A stretch of 52,214 nucleotides of DNA from Lachnospiraceae bacterium (GTDB lineage: Bacteria > Bacillota_A > Clostridia > Lachnospirales > Lachnospiraceae), in the NCBI GenBank assembly GCA_017516285.1, contig JAFXDD010000010.1, forward strand, positions 1-52,214. Direction: 5' to 3'. The translations under genes and the position numbers were made by a program. Shown here piece by piece: positions 1 to 8,462 of this stretch. The notes under the pieces were generated by a model. The model saw nothing but the letters and a program-made list of their open reading frames with translations. It had not been told where the DNA came from and did no database searches. How positions within the stretch are numbered: the first letter of the stretch is position 1; each line of letters opens with the position of its first letter.

Positions 1-2971
1 AACTGATTTCATATTTAGTACCTGTATATGTTTCATCAGCTTCAATTACACAGCTTGCCATGCCATCTTTGTTCGGATCATCCGGATTTCTGTAAGTCTT
101 TAATTCAACTACTTTGTTTTCAGCATTAATCGGATCTGTCAATATTTTAGCACTAGCATAGTTTATAACCCTTTGTTCACCTGTACCAAGTTCGTTACCA
201 TTATCGGTCGCTTCCGTTCCTACCTCGAAGCTATCAAAGGTATGCTCATCAAGAATAACTATACCATCACTACTCTCGCTATTTCCAGCAAGATATGGTG
301 TCTCATCAATTACCAACGTATTGTGTCCTTCTGCCCTATCTCTATAGGCATTAAAGCCACCACTGTTATAATAATTAGCACCTCGCTTACTATCCTTACC
401 AAGGTCAGATGCCCAACGCGTTCCTGCCCAATCGAGAACAAAGTGACCCGTATCAAGATGGGATACAACAGTATTGTTGTTACCAGCAATAAATCCGGCG
501 AACATTCCGTCGTCTGCCCAGTCTGAACGCATGACTGCAACTTCAACACTACTATAATGTTTGTCCAAAGCACCTAAATCCACCTTGTCACCAACCCATT
601 CCGGGTCATACCACAGAAGATCAAACGGCAGGCATTGACCTCCTGATTCTAGAATAGATTTTCTATGATATCCAAAGCTCTTATCCTCAAAAGCTTTCGC
701 AAAGTAAAATTCATAAGGACAAATAGGCGTCTTGGTCTGGGTTGCATTACCATAATTAAAAGCGCCTGCCGGCCCCATCATATTCAAATGGAAATAGGCA
801 CCAGTAGTAAAATTTGTTGCGTCTGCAATCCCATAATCCGTACCCATGGCTGTTTGTAAAAGTGCCAGAATTTTCGCATCATAAACCAGCGTAGTAGCAC
901 CATATTCTACTCCCTCTAACCAGCCGCCATCCGGATCCCATGCGCTAAGGTGAATTTCAACAGAACGCAGTGCCAATTCAAAAGATGGTATAATAATGTC
1001 ACTCAGTGCATTGCTCAGCTCATTTGTTGTCTCAACCGTTGTGAAGTCCTCGTCATGAATCGCTATCAAACTTGCAAGTAAAGCACCATTGATGCATGGG
1101 CTAAAATTCTCATCATCATATACCCACTGGTGACCCAACGCACCATCCTCTGATGGTGTGCCAATATAAGTTAACCAGCACTCCATAATACCAAAGTTAA
1201 AGATTGCGTTTTTAACCGTCTCACGCTGCTCCACACTCATATAATCATAGAGCCAGTCATATCCAACGGCTACTCCCGCCATTACAGCACCTAAATCAAT
1301 GAAATTTCTTGGATTCCAGTTAGGAAATTCGCTGCAAATTTGCTCTAATTCCTTCCATGCTCTTTCTGCATATTTGATATCTCCTGTTATCTGATATACA
1401 AGAGCAAGTGTTTCAATTCTATCAGCCATATATGCAGAATTTAGTAACCGTGTACTACCTTCCGGTTTTGCATATTCATATGGCTCTGCTGTAAGAATAT
1501 CATCTGCCTTCTTCTGAAGATAAGCCAAACTCTTTTTCGCAAATTCATCCGTCTTAACAAGCTCTCTTAAGCGAGCGAAATCATCAGCCTTTGCAAAGAG
1601 ACGTGGATGCTCATTCTCTTCAAAATTTGATACTACATCTTCATAAATATACTCTCCGGCATAACGCTGATATCTCACCATGCCGATAACTTCGGTCTGC
1701 ACCCTATCAGTAGCCGCATCAAAAGCCGTAGAGTCCTTACCCAAAACAACAAGTCCATAATGAGCAAAGTAAGGAATTCCAAAACTTGCTGCAATATCTG
1801 CTGGTGCAATATACGGTTGTCCCTCTATCATCCGTATTTTGTCTGAGGTAACTGTAGTTGCCGCTCCGCTTATCGTCAAGATTGCGGTCTTATCATTTTC
1901 ATTCCACTGATATGTTGCTCCCAGTGTTTCTGCAGTAAATTGAAGCGGAACATATACTACTTTATCTATTTCTACCGGTGCTAAAGGCATATCTAATACT
2001 TCAAGGTCATTATATGCCTTCAGACTGCCCTTGTGCATTGCAAGCACATCAGACATAATAGTATTTACTGCCGCCTGCTCCGCTTCACTCATAAACATTT
2101 CTGAATCATACCAAAGTGTAGACCTTACGATAGGTCTAGGTGTTGCTTCCGGTGCTTCTGTCTCTACCGGCGCTTCTGTCTCTACCGGCGCTTCGGTTGC
2201 TTCCGGCGCTTCGGTCTCTACCGGTGCTTCGGTTGCTTCCGGCGCTTCGGTTGCTTCCGGCGCTTCGGTCTCTACCGGTGCTTCGGTTGCTTCCGGCGCT
2301 TCGGTTGCTTCCGGCGCTTCTACAGACTCTTCTGCTACATCCTCTGCTTCATCATAAATGACATAGCTTACCGTTGCGGAAATCTCCGTATTCTTGCCAT
2401 CCACCTGAATCACGCAGCTAAGCTCTATGTCACCATTCATATCAGCGGCACGAGCCGGTACTGCTGCCCCAGCCATTCCTGCTACCATTGCCATACAAAG
2501 CATAATGGAAAGCCAGGTCTTTTTGTTCTTGCCATATACGAACAAGGCTACAATACCGCAAACTGCAAGGATGGTCAGTACAATCCAAAATCCCACCTGC
2601 ATATTGTCACCTGTTGCAGTGGTACCTGCGGCACTGTCCGCTGCAGACAGTGTGACACCACCCGGTGTGGTCCATGTCTCACCATCCTGCAAACGTGTGT
2701 CAAAGGCTGTACTTTCACTTGACAGCTTGACACTTTCAGGAACATTTATCTGTACAAAGACAAACACTTCCTTGTCGGTATGGTTGTCCACCTGCACACT
2801 TGCCTTCACGGACTCGCCTACTTTGTACGAATCCTTGTCTGTGAAAAGCTGTGCCGTCAGACCACTCTGAGTTACAGCGCTGCTCTTAGCTGCCATTACA
2901 TTCAAGCTTAGAGCAACCAGCATTACTGCGGTTAAAAAAACCGTCAGTAGTCGAAAACGTTTTGTTCTCAT
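1..2971 (-). CDS. Surface heparinase II/III-family polysaccharide lyase (3' end outside window)
   Basis: The frame is open from an ATG at 2971 (AAGGAGGAG ribosome binding site at 2978-2986) to the left edge, giving about 990 residues without a stop. Visible parts in order: a signal peptide (about 1-28); a small beta-rich domain (35-110); a hydrophobic segment (about 125-146); a short Lys-rich turn; a second hydrophobic, signal-like segment (about 153-172) ending in Ala-Arg-Ala-Ala; an acidic Glu/Ala/Pro/Thr repeat linker (about 217-277); a copper-amine-oxidase-N-like stalk domain (about 315-400, YVPLQF...GA); an alpha/alpha toroid region; then the beta-sandwich part of the heparinase II/III fold with the family motif GHNTLVID near residue 882. 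Such lyases cleave uronic-acid-containing polysaccharides by beta-elimination and leave unsaturated ends, which fits the GH88 enzyme encoded upstream. The topology suggests a membrane hairpin displaying the enzyme outside the cell. The exact substrate and PL family cannot be read from the sequence. Family call firm, substrate open. Confidence 0.85.
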   Translation of the reverse strand, partial: MRTKRFRLLTVFLTAVMLVALSLNVMAAKSSAVTQSGLTAQLFTDKDSYKVGESVKASVQVDNHTDKEVFVFVQINVPESVKLSSESTAFDTRLQDGETWTTPGGVTLSAADSAAGTTATGDNMQVGFWIVLTILAVCGIVALFVYGKNKKTWLSIMLCMAMVAGMAGAAVPARAADMNGDIELSCVIQVDGKNTEISATVSYVIYDEAEDVAEESVEAPEATEAPEATEAPVETEAPEATEAPEATEAPVETEAPEATEAPVETEAPVETEAPEATPRPIVRSTLWYDSEMFMSEAEQAAVNTIMSDVLAMHKGSLKAYNDLEVLDMPLAPVEIDKVVYVPLQFTAETLGATYQWNENDKTAILTISGAATTVTSDKIRMIEGQPYIAPADIAASFGIPYFAHYGLVVLGKDSTAFDAATDRVQTEVIGMVRYQRYAGEYIYEDVVSNFEENEHPRLFAKADDFARLRELVKTDEFAKKSLAYLQKKADDILTAEPYEYAKPEGSTRLLNSAYMADRIETLALVYQITGDIKYAERAWKELEQICSEFPNWNPRNFIDLGAVMAGVAVGYDWLYDYMSVEQRETVKNAIFNFGIMECWLTYIGTPSEDGALGHQWVYDDENFSPCINGALLASLIAIHDEDFTTVETTNELSNALSDIIIPSFELALRSVEIHLSAWDPDGGWLEGVEYGATTLVYDAKILALLQTAMGTDYGIADATNFTTGAYFHLNMMGPAGAFNYGNATQTKTPICPYEFYFAKAFEDKSFGYHRKSILESGGQCLPFDLLWYDPEWVGDKVDLGALDKHYSSVEVAVMRSDWADDGMFAGFIAGNNNTVVSHLDTGHFVLDWAGTRWASDLGKDSKRGANYYNSGGFNAYRDRAEGHNTLVIDETPYLAGNSESSDGIVILDEHTFDSFEVGTEATDNGNELGTGEQRVINYASAKILTDPINAENKVVELKTYRNPDDPNKDGMASCVIEADETYTGTKYEIS
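2142..2321 (-). repeat. Ten tandem 18-bp repeats encoding a Glu-Ala-Pro/Thr linker
   Basis: Ten consecutive 18-bp units lie in frame inside the lyase gene. Two unit types occur, one encoding a Pro-Glu-Ala-Thr-Glu-Ala permutation and one in which Glu-Ala-Thr becomes Val-Glu-Thr. Units are near-identical at the nucleotide level, with mainly C/T third-position differences, so copy number may vary by slippage or recombination. The encoded stretch is an acidic, Pro-rich flexible linker between the membrane hairpin and the catalytic region. Confidence 0.95.
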
Positions 2972-2990
2972 CGTTTTCTCCTCCTTTATT

Positions 2991-3007
2991 TTGATAAAAT
3001 TTATCAA
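2991..3007. promoter_or_regulatory. 17-bp palindrome just upstream of the lyase gene
   Basis: TTGATAAA and TTTATCAA are perfect inverted arms around one A, ending about 20 bp before the lyase start codon and next to its ribosome binding site. It could be an operator or a small RNA hairpin in the leader. No regulator is assigned. Confidence 0.4.
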
Positions 3008-3008
3008 A

Positions 3009-3030
3009 AGCATATGTGGGGTAATATGCT
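3009..3030 (-). terminator. Possible weak terminator/attenuator hairpin between PHP gene and lyase gene
   Basis: Arms AGCATAT and ATATGCT enclose an 8-nt loop. On the minus strand they are followed by TTTTGATAAATTTT, a broken U-rich tract. It lies between the PHP gene stop and the lyase start, so it might reduce read-through into the lyase gene. A 7-bp AT-rich stem is weak evidence. Confidence 0.3.
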
Positions 3031-3078
3031 CTTAATCATAATATTTCCAGCCGTTAGAATATCTAAGCAATAGCTCAT

Positions 3079-3948
3079 TTATCCCAACTCACGTCTGTAA
3101 AGCTTCAAGAAATCATTTTCTCCGACACCGTTTATTTCAGGATCACAGTAGTATCCTTCGCCATCCAGAAGACATCCGCCCAATACGCCGCTATGATCCG
3201 TGCCACCGGTTTTATACAATCCCTTTTCGTCCGCAATGCTATTTAGATACACCTTTTCTTCTTCAGTAGCTGCCGGGAAATTTACCTCTATACCCATAAG
3301 TCCCATTTCGATAAGCTGCTCTACATACTGAGTCTGTGCATGAGGATGTGCCACTACTGGCACTCCGCCTGCCTTCCTTATGATACGGATGACCTCGCCT
3401 ACATCCGGATATTCCAAACCGGTAATTTCCAAAATGCGTTTTTCCCTCTCTCGGAAACGATAACTAAAATCCACATTGAATTCACTGAATTCTGTGTTTT
3501 TTCTAATACCCTTTTCCAAAAGCACGGCAAAAACATGCTCATTACAGAAATAATCATTAAATGGGAATGCCTTTTCTACATCCTCCCATGTAATACCTTT
3601 TATATTCCCCTTTTCTACGGCCCATTGAAACAAAAGCTTTGTTCTCTGCGTCTGCTTCTGAGAGCAATGCCACATAAGCTTCTGCATTTCCGGCTCATCT
3701 GGATTAAAGTCAAAGCCAAGCAGATGAAAATCTGTACCCATTCCCACTGTAGAAAATTCACACCCCAGAATAGAAAGTAGACCTTCCTTTCTGGCCGCCT
3801 TCTGCATAAAATATGTACCCCTGACCGTATCATGATCGGTCAGCACAATCGCTCCATAGCCTTCTCTCTTTGCCATCGTAGCAAGCTCTTCCGGTGTATA
3901 CCTTCCATCGGAAAAAGTAGAATGGTTGTGCATATTTGCAAAAATCAT
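3079..3948 (-). CDS. PHP-domain metal-dependent phosphoesterase
   Basis: A 289-residue protein with PHP-superfamily metal motifs: HNHS..SDG near residues 7-15, TDHD at 37-40, Glu64 in LGCEF, HPHA near residue 200, and a late TDHSG motif near 253. The family hydrolyses phosphoesters with a cluster of divalent metals (histidinol phosphatase, 3',5'-nucleotidase/pAp phosphatase and polymerase-associated members). The start ATG has a GGAGA site just upstream. It follows the long DUF4838 gene by 67 bp and precedes the surface lyase, so it probably belongs to the glycan operon. It may act on a phosphorylated sugar or a nucleotide by-product; this is inference. There is no signal peptide, so the protein is cytoplasmic. 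Confidence 0.85.
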   Translation of the reverse strand: MIFANMHNHSTFSDGRYTPEELATMAKREGYGAIVLTDHDTVRGTYFMQKAARKEGLLSILGCEFSTVGMGTDFHLLGFDFNPDEPEMQKLMWHCSQKQTQRTKLLFQWAVEKGNIKGITWEDVEKAFPFNDYFCNEHVFAVLLEKGIRKNTEFSEFNVDFSYRFREREKRILEITGLEYPDVGEVIRIIRKAGGVPVVAHPHAQTQYVEQLIEMGLMGIEVNFPAATEEEKVYLNSIADEKGLYKTGGTDHSGVLGGCLLDGEGYYCDPEINGVGENDFLKLYRRELG

Positions 3949-4015
3949 TTTTTATCTCCAATCTATTTTCTATTTTTCACCTTACCTCCCAGAGTGAAAT
4001 CCACTGTTTACATTT

Positions 4016-6016
4016 TTAGTCATAATATGTTACCAGTTTCATACCCAGTTTAAGCCTTAATGCGCGCAAATAAAGCTGTACATCAAATCCATGGTGAAAT
4101 TCCAGTTCATGCTCTGACAAATAATCCTCAAGCTTGTAATACTTTTCCTCAGTCTCTTCTTTCCTGCCCTCGGCGCCTGCCAACAACAATTCTGCAAAAT
4201 AACTGCAAATTTTACTGTGATACTTTAAGTATCTCCAGGAAAGAAGTCTTGCAGGATCTGTTGCCAGTGCTATGTTTCTGTCAATGACAGGTAAAAATTC
4301 TGCTAAATGTGCCGGTATCCGCGCAGCTTTCTCTGAAACCTCTTTATTGTTCATCCAGCACATTGCCTGCGTCTCAATGTCTCCAAGCGCGGCTTCTTCT
4401 ACACCACTGCTGCCACCTACGCGGAAGTTGGACGGACAAAGAAGCTCTGATAACTTTTCAAGGTACACTCTGCAAAGATTTCCATCTGTTCCGAAAGCAC
4501 CTTCAAAATAGTCTTCTGCCAGCTTATCAAAATTAAGCTTCCTGTCAAACAAGGTTTCGCCCATGGTAATCAGTGGCAGTGAGGTAGGCATATACATCCT
4601 GTGGGTCTGATCATTCATACAGCCTTCAAAACCCACGTCTGCCAAATCTCTCATGTCCCGATACGTTTCTCTGGAAATCTGCATGTGTCCCAAATCACAA
4701 TACATATCGGTATAAAAACGGTACTCAAAAATTACATTCGGAATGTTATTGCAAGCCTTTTTCCAATCCATGCGCCACTTCATTCTTACGGTATCCGGAG
4801 CCGGATGGAAGTTATTTACCTTGTATTCCGGTTCCTCTGCCAGCGGTGCCTCCGTAATCTTCTTGTAGCCTTTTTCATAGTGAAGTCCGATAGCAGAAAG
4901 AAAAACAAAACGTCCTGAATTATATAGCGTAAGCTTCTGTGGCGGACGTTCCGTTTCCACATAGCCGATAAACGCGATGCGGGTCTTGGACTCCATTGCT
5001 TCCAGTGCTTCATCCAATTCATTCAAAAACTGCACATAATGATCGGACGGCTGCATTTTAACACAGTTTTCACATTCACACTGATTGTTTGGAGCATCTG
5101 CCAGCCATACATGCACAAAATCCATATATGGTTTTTCCTGAATATATTCCACAATAGTATCTACCAGTATCTTTCTGGCTTCAGGATTGGAATAGCAGAA
5201 ATGGGTATAAAAACTACTGCCACCATATAATTCCCGCTTACCTTTTATAAGCGCCAAATATTTTTTGTCTCCCTCGCGAAGTGCCGCCTGTTGTTCTTCA
5301 GATGGACCATTTTCGACGCCCAATTTCCGAAACATCCATCCATGGCCCAGCGTGTGTAGCTGTAGACCAACCTTCTTAATATCCTGCTCCAGCAAGCGGA
5401 TGTATTCCGTAAGCATTTCATTGTCGGTAACCTGACCTTTCTGACGAAGCTTTGTATTACCGATATGACCATACCACTTATGCATGTATGTATACGGCAC
5501 AATGCCTTCAATCATATACATGTTCATTCCGACCTTTGGCATCCAGTACACCGTATCCCGCATATGCTCATAACTGATAGCGCCTTCACAACACTCACCA
5601 CGGAAAGGATAATCTGCTTTTTTTCTAAGGCGGAAGGAATGATTATACAAGTCTGCATGTGGTATATATTCACCATCTACTCCCGGTCTGATAAAACGAC
5701 AGCCTGCGGAAGTACAGTATTTATATACACCCATCAAAACGCTTCGCGGATTGCTGCCGCCAATGTAACCGGTGCAGTCCTTTACATCCACATCGATAAT
5801 ATCCTCGATAAATGGGTCATTTAAGTCATTGGCATCCAGCAAAAGCTCCTCTAACAGTCCTAAAACAATCGTGTCCTTTTCCTGCTTGTCAGGCAAGATA
5901 TCCACTTGACAAAGCTCAGGAAGAATACGGCCTCGGGAAAGCTCCATAATATACTTTTTTAATTCTGAAGCGGCATACTCAAAGGTATCGCCTCTTTGCA
6001 TTGTTATAATTTTCAT
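4016..6016 (-). CDS. DUF4838 domain-containing protein (glycosidase-like), long form
   Basis: A 666-residue cytoplasmic protein without a signal peptide. Residues 1-120 resemble the small N-terminal beta-alpha domain found before catalytic barrels in alpha-glucuronidase-like enzymes (SELKKYI..., IYxGGSNPRSVLMGVYKY). The middle region carries the DUF4838 signature: HVWLADAPNN followed by Cys313-x-Cys315-x2-Cys318. Such proteins cluster with uronic-acid glycan enzymes, but their activity is to my knowledge not established. A predicted alpha-uronidase or related hydrolase is plausible. The ATG is preceded by an AAAGGG site. It lies 54 bp after the GH4 gene in the same direction. A shorter homologue with the same Cys motif is encoded at 7486-8436, so this locus has two. 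Family confident, function unknown. Confidence 0.75.
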   Translation of the reverse strand: MKIITMQRGDTFEYAASELKKYIMELSRGRILPELCQVDILPDKQEKDTIVLGLLEELLLDANDLNDPFIEDIIDVDVKDCTGYIGGSNPRSVLMGVYKYCTSAGCRFIRPGVDGEYIPHADLYNHSFRLRKKADYPFRGECCEGAISYEHMRDTVYWMPKVGMNMYMIEGIVPYTYMHKWYGHIGNTKLRQKGQVTDNEMLTEYIRLLEQDIKKVGLQLHTLGHGWMFRKLGVENGPSEEQQAALREGDKKYLALIKGKRELYGGSSFYTHFCYSNPEARKILVDTIVEYIQEKPYMDFVHVWLADAPNNQCECENCVKMQPSDHYVQFLNELDEALEAMESKTRIAFIGYVETERPPQKLTLYNSGRFVFLSAIGLHYEKGYKKITEAPLAEEPEYKVNNFHPAPDTVRMKWRMDWKKACNNIPNVIFEYRFYTDMYCDLGHMQISRETYRDMRDLADVGFEGCMNDQTHRMYMPTSLPLITMGETLFDRKLNFDKLAEDYFEGAFGTDGNLCRVYLEKLSELLCPSNFRVGGSSGVEEAALGDIETQAMCWMNNKEVSEKAARIPAHLAEFLPVIDRNIALATDPARLLSWRYLKYHSKICSYFAELLLAGAEGRKEETEEKYYKLEDYLSEHELEFHHGFDVQLYLRALRLKLGMKLVTYYD

Positions 6017-6070
6017 TTCTATATCCCTTTACTTTAAGCGTCCACAAGCATGTCCAACTTGAATCTACAA

Positions 6071-7459
6071 CTAACTAAAATCATACATAGTCAGATAAGC
6101 CTTCGTATTTTCACACATTTCTGTAAACAACTTCTCCGCATCTTCTAACCCGCAGGTAACTAATGGATCATTTGCAAAAGCACAGAAAATCTTGCCTAAA
6201 TCTCTTTCCGCAATACCTTCTGAAACAAGCTCCTGCTCTGCACATATTCTGGATACCAAAGGATAAATCTCGGTTGGAACAGGGCCTGCAAATACCGGTC
6301 GCAAATCATTTGCACGGAAAATTGCATTTGTCTCTACTACCGCACCTATAGGCAGATTCGGAATCTGTCCCATGTTAGGGATGTTGACATTGGTAATCAG
6401 CTCAGTCAGACCAAGTAAGGCTCTAATCTGTTCAACACCTTCTTCTCCGGTGCAGTTTAATTTGACTTCCTCGTCGCCATTTTTAAGCTTTTTGCTTCTT
6501 TCCAAGCGTTCCTTTAAATTATTTTTTCTCCAGGAAACTTCAGTCAGACCAAATTTCATCTCAAGAACTCTTTCCGGATTTTCCAGATACCATTTTCCTT
6601 CGCAGAATTCTGCAAGATGTCTGTCACCGGCTGCTGCTATATAGCCAAACTTATTAAACAAGTCAATCTTAACCTTTTCTGCATTGGCAAAGCTGGCGTT
6701 CATCCAGTTGATGTCAACCTGACCATAACCGTCTTTGTATTTCTTGCAGAATTCCTTATAATAAGGGAAAAGATCCATATTTCTGTAGGTAGCCTTCGTC
6801 AGCCATGTAAAGTGATTGATTGCTACCGGATTAACCTTGATTTCGTGGCGTTCTACCTCTTCTACACCCAGCATTTCCTTTACCATGCTGCCCAAAAACT
6901 TCTGTGTACCAAATACTTCATGACAGCATCCAAAAGCCTTTATTTCCGGGAACACTCTGTAAAGAGCCTTTACACACAATGTCATAGGATTTGTATAGTT
7001 AATAACCCATGCCTGGGGAGCATACTTCTTAATATTTTCTGCAATCTCTTCAAACATAGGAATGGTACGCATTGCTCTCACAATACCGCCAGGTCCACTG
7101 GTGTCACCAACAGACTGATAAATACCATATTTCTCAGGTGTATGCACATCAGATTCCATTTCATCAAAGGTACCCGGCAAAATAGAAATGATGACAAAAT
7201 CAGCTCCGGCAAGTGCCTCTCCAACGGTCTCTGTTGCTTTATAATTCCAGACAGATTTTGCACCTTCCGCATCGTTATACTTATTTCCGATAATTTCATT
7301 GTCCTTTGCTGCCTGAAAATCAATATCATATAAATATACGCTGCCGCTGATATCATCACAGGCTGCAAGGTCGCTCATAAGTCCCCACGCCCAACCGCGG
7401 GAACCACCTCCAATATATGCAATTTTCAAATCTTCAACCTTGTTATCCACATATTTCAT
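6071..7459 (-). CDS. GH4 family NAD/Mn-dependent glycosidase, LplD-like (probable alpha-uronidase)
   Basis: A 462-residue protein with an N-terminal Rossmann motif (IAYIGGGSRGW, residues 13-23), the NYTNP motif at 154-158, and Cys179-His180-Glu181-Val182, the position that binds the catalytic metal in GH4. GH4 enzymes work by NAD-dependent oxidation, elimination and reduction rather than classical hydrolysis, which lets them accept unusual linkages. From memory, the C-H-E-V motif marks the LplD group of Bacillus subtilis, described as alpha-galacturonidase. The neighbouring LplABC-like transporter strengthens the LplD comparison. The start has a clear AGGAGG site. It likely removes alpha-linked uronic acid from imported oligosaccharides. 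It is cytoplasmic. Galacturonide versus glucuronide specificity is not settled. Confidence 0.85.
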   Translation of the reverse strand: MKYVDNKVEDLKIAYIGGGSRGWAWGLMSDLAACDDISGSVYLYDIDFQAAKDNEIIGNKYNDAEGAKSVWNYKATETVGEALAGADFVIISILPGTFDEMESDVHTPEKYGIYQSVGDTSGPGGIVRAMRTIPMFEEIAENIKKYAPQAWVINYTNPMTLCVKALYRVFPEIKAFGCCHEVFGTQKFLGSMVKEMLGVEEVERHEIKVNPVAINHFTWLTKATYRNMDLFPYYKEFCKKYKDGYGQVDINWMNASFANAEKVKIDLFNKFGYIAAAGDRHLAEFCEGKWYLENPERVLEMKFGLTEVSWRKNNLKERLERSKKLKNGDEEVKLNCTGEEGVEQIRALLGLTELITNVNIPNMGQIPNLPIGAVVETNAIFRANDLRPVFAGPVPTEIYPLVSRICAEQELVSEGIAERDLGKIFCAFANDPLVTCGLEDAEKLFTEMCENTKAYLTMYDFS

Positions 7460-7485
7460 AAAAAATCCTCCTACCTATGAACACC

Positions 7486-8436
7486 TCATTCAAAACATGC
7501 CCCATATTCTACTATTGGAGGCTTACCATGAAGCTCAATATAGTCGTCTGATAAATAGCATCCAAAAGTAGTAATGCCCTCAAACCCACATTTTTTATAG
7601 AACAAAATGTCCTTTCGTATGGTATCTACGCAGATAGTAATCGGCTTAGGCGGTTTTTTCCAATCTGAAAACAGAGAATTGTCCAGCCAGTACTCCAGCA
7701 CCTGTGCATCCTTTTTACCAAAATAAGCAAGCAAGGGCTCAATTTTTTCACAAAATTTCACATTTTTTTCACAAGCAGGATCTGCCATAGGTATCATGGT
7801 ATCTCGCCACATAGGTGCATATTCCAAAAAGATTCCTTCCTCGGGTTTCACCTTCTTTGGCGCAGCATTCCTTTCATGATATGCAAGATAGCACTGCTTT
7901 GCATTAGCATCTACCCTGCGAATTCCTTTCAGCATAGCATGATAAATCATAAGTCCCTGGTCTGAAGGTGATAACTGCTGACACTTCTCACAATTACAGA
8001 AAGCATCAAGAGCATCATCTGCCCATAAATAATACCTGCCTGTATCAGATTTCAGTATTGACGCAAGCTTTTCTGCCCCGTCACTTAGATAATCAAGAGC
8101 CTCCTGGTTAGATACGCATAAATTATAGTCATTTACACGCTCTCCATCCTTGTTCATGCGGAACCACTCCGGATGAGTTTCGTACAACGTCCTTGGCATC
8201 ATCCAGGAGAGAGCATGCATTTCATACTCAATAGCAATGCCCAAGCTTCTTACCTGCCCCAGCTTGTCCTGAAAGTCCTTAGTTGCAAAAAGTTGTAGAA
8301 AATTTTCCAATGTTTTATCTGCTTCACCGCCTCCTACAGGATGCAGACCAAGTACATTTATATTGGTTTTTTTCAGAATGTCAATCATCTGATTTGTCAA
8401 TTCCTCAGGATGAATTACAATACCTTGCTTTTCCAT
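7486..8436 (-). CDS. DUF4838-like glycosidase-related protein, short form
   Basis: Homologous to the long DUF4838 protein in this locus: LWADDA precedes Cys147-x-Cys149-x2-Cys152 and a QQLSPSD segment that aligns with the same place in the longer protein. At 316 residues it lacks both the N-terminal beta domain and the C-terminal helical region, so it is close to a bare barrel domain. I chose the ATG at 8436 with GAAGGG about 13 bases upstream, because the longer open frame to 8541 runs into the end of the GH88 gene. It lies between GH88 and GH4 genes on one transcript. A role in cutting the same oligosaccharide is likely, but no activity can be assigned. No signal peptide is seen. Confidence 0.7.
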   Translation of the reverse strand: MEKQGIVIHPEELTNQMIDILKKTNINVLGLHPVGGGEADKTLENFLQLFATKDFQDKLGQVRSLGIAIEYEMHALSWMMPRTLYETHPEWFRMNKDGERVNDYNLCVSNQEALDYLSDGAEKLASILKSDTGRYYLWADDALDAFCNCEKCQQLSPSDQGLMIYHAMLKGIRRVDANAKQCYLAYHERNAAPKKVKPEEGIFLEYAPMWRDTMIPMADPACEKNVKFCEKIEPLLAYFGKKDAQVLEYWLDNSLFSDWKKPPKPITICVDTIRKDILFYKKCGFEGITTFGCYLSDDYIELHGKPPIVEYGACFE

Positions 8437-8462
8437 ATTTATATCTATTCCCTTCTCTATGT

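Noticed and set aside
2031..2361. Plus-strand Ser/Ala/Gly-rich and Leu/Pro-rich open frames over the repeat
   Set aside because: They are antisense readings of the in-frame 18-bp repeats of the lyase gene; no ribosome binding site and no family.
7078..7368. Minus-strand 96-codon open frame inside the GH4 gene
   Set aside because: Same strand but out-of-frame reading of the GH4 gene, with no ribosome binding site.
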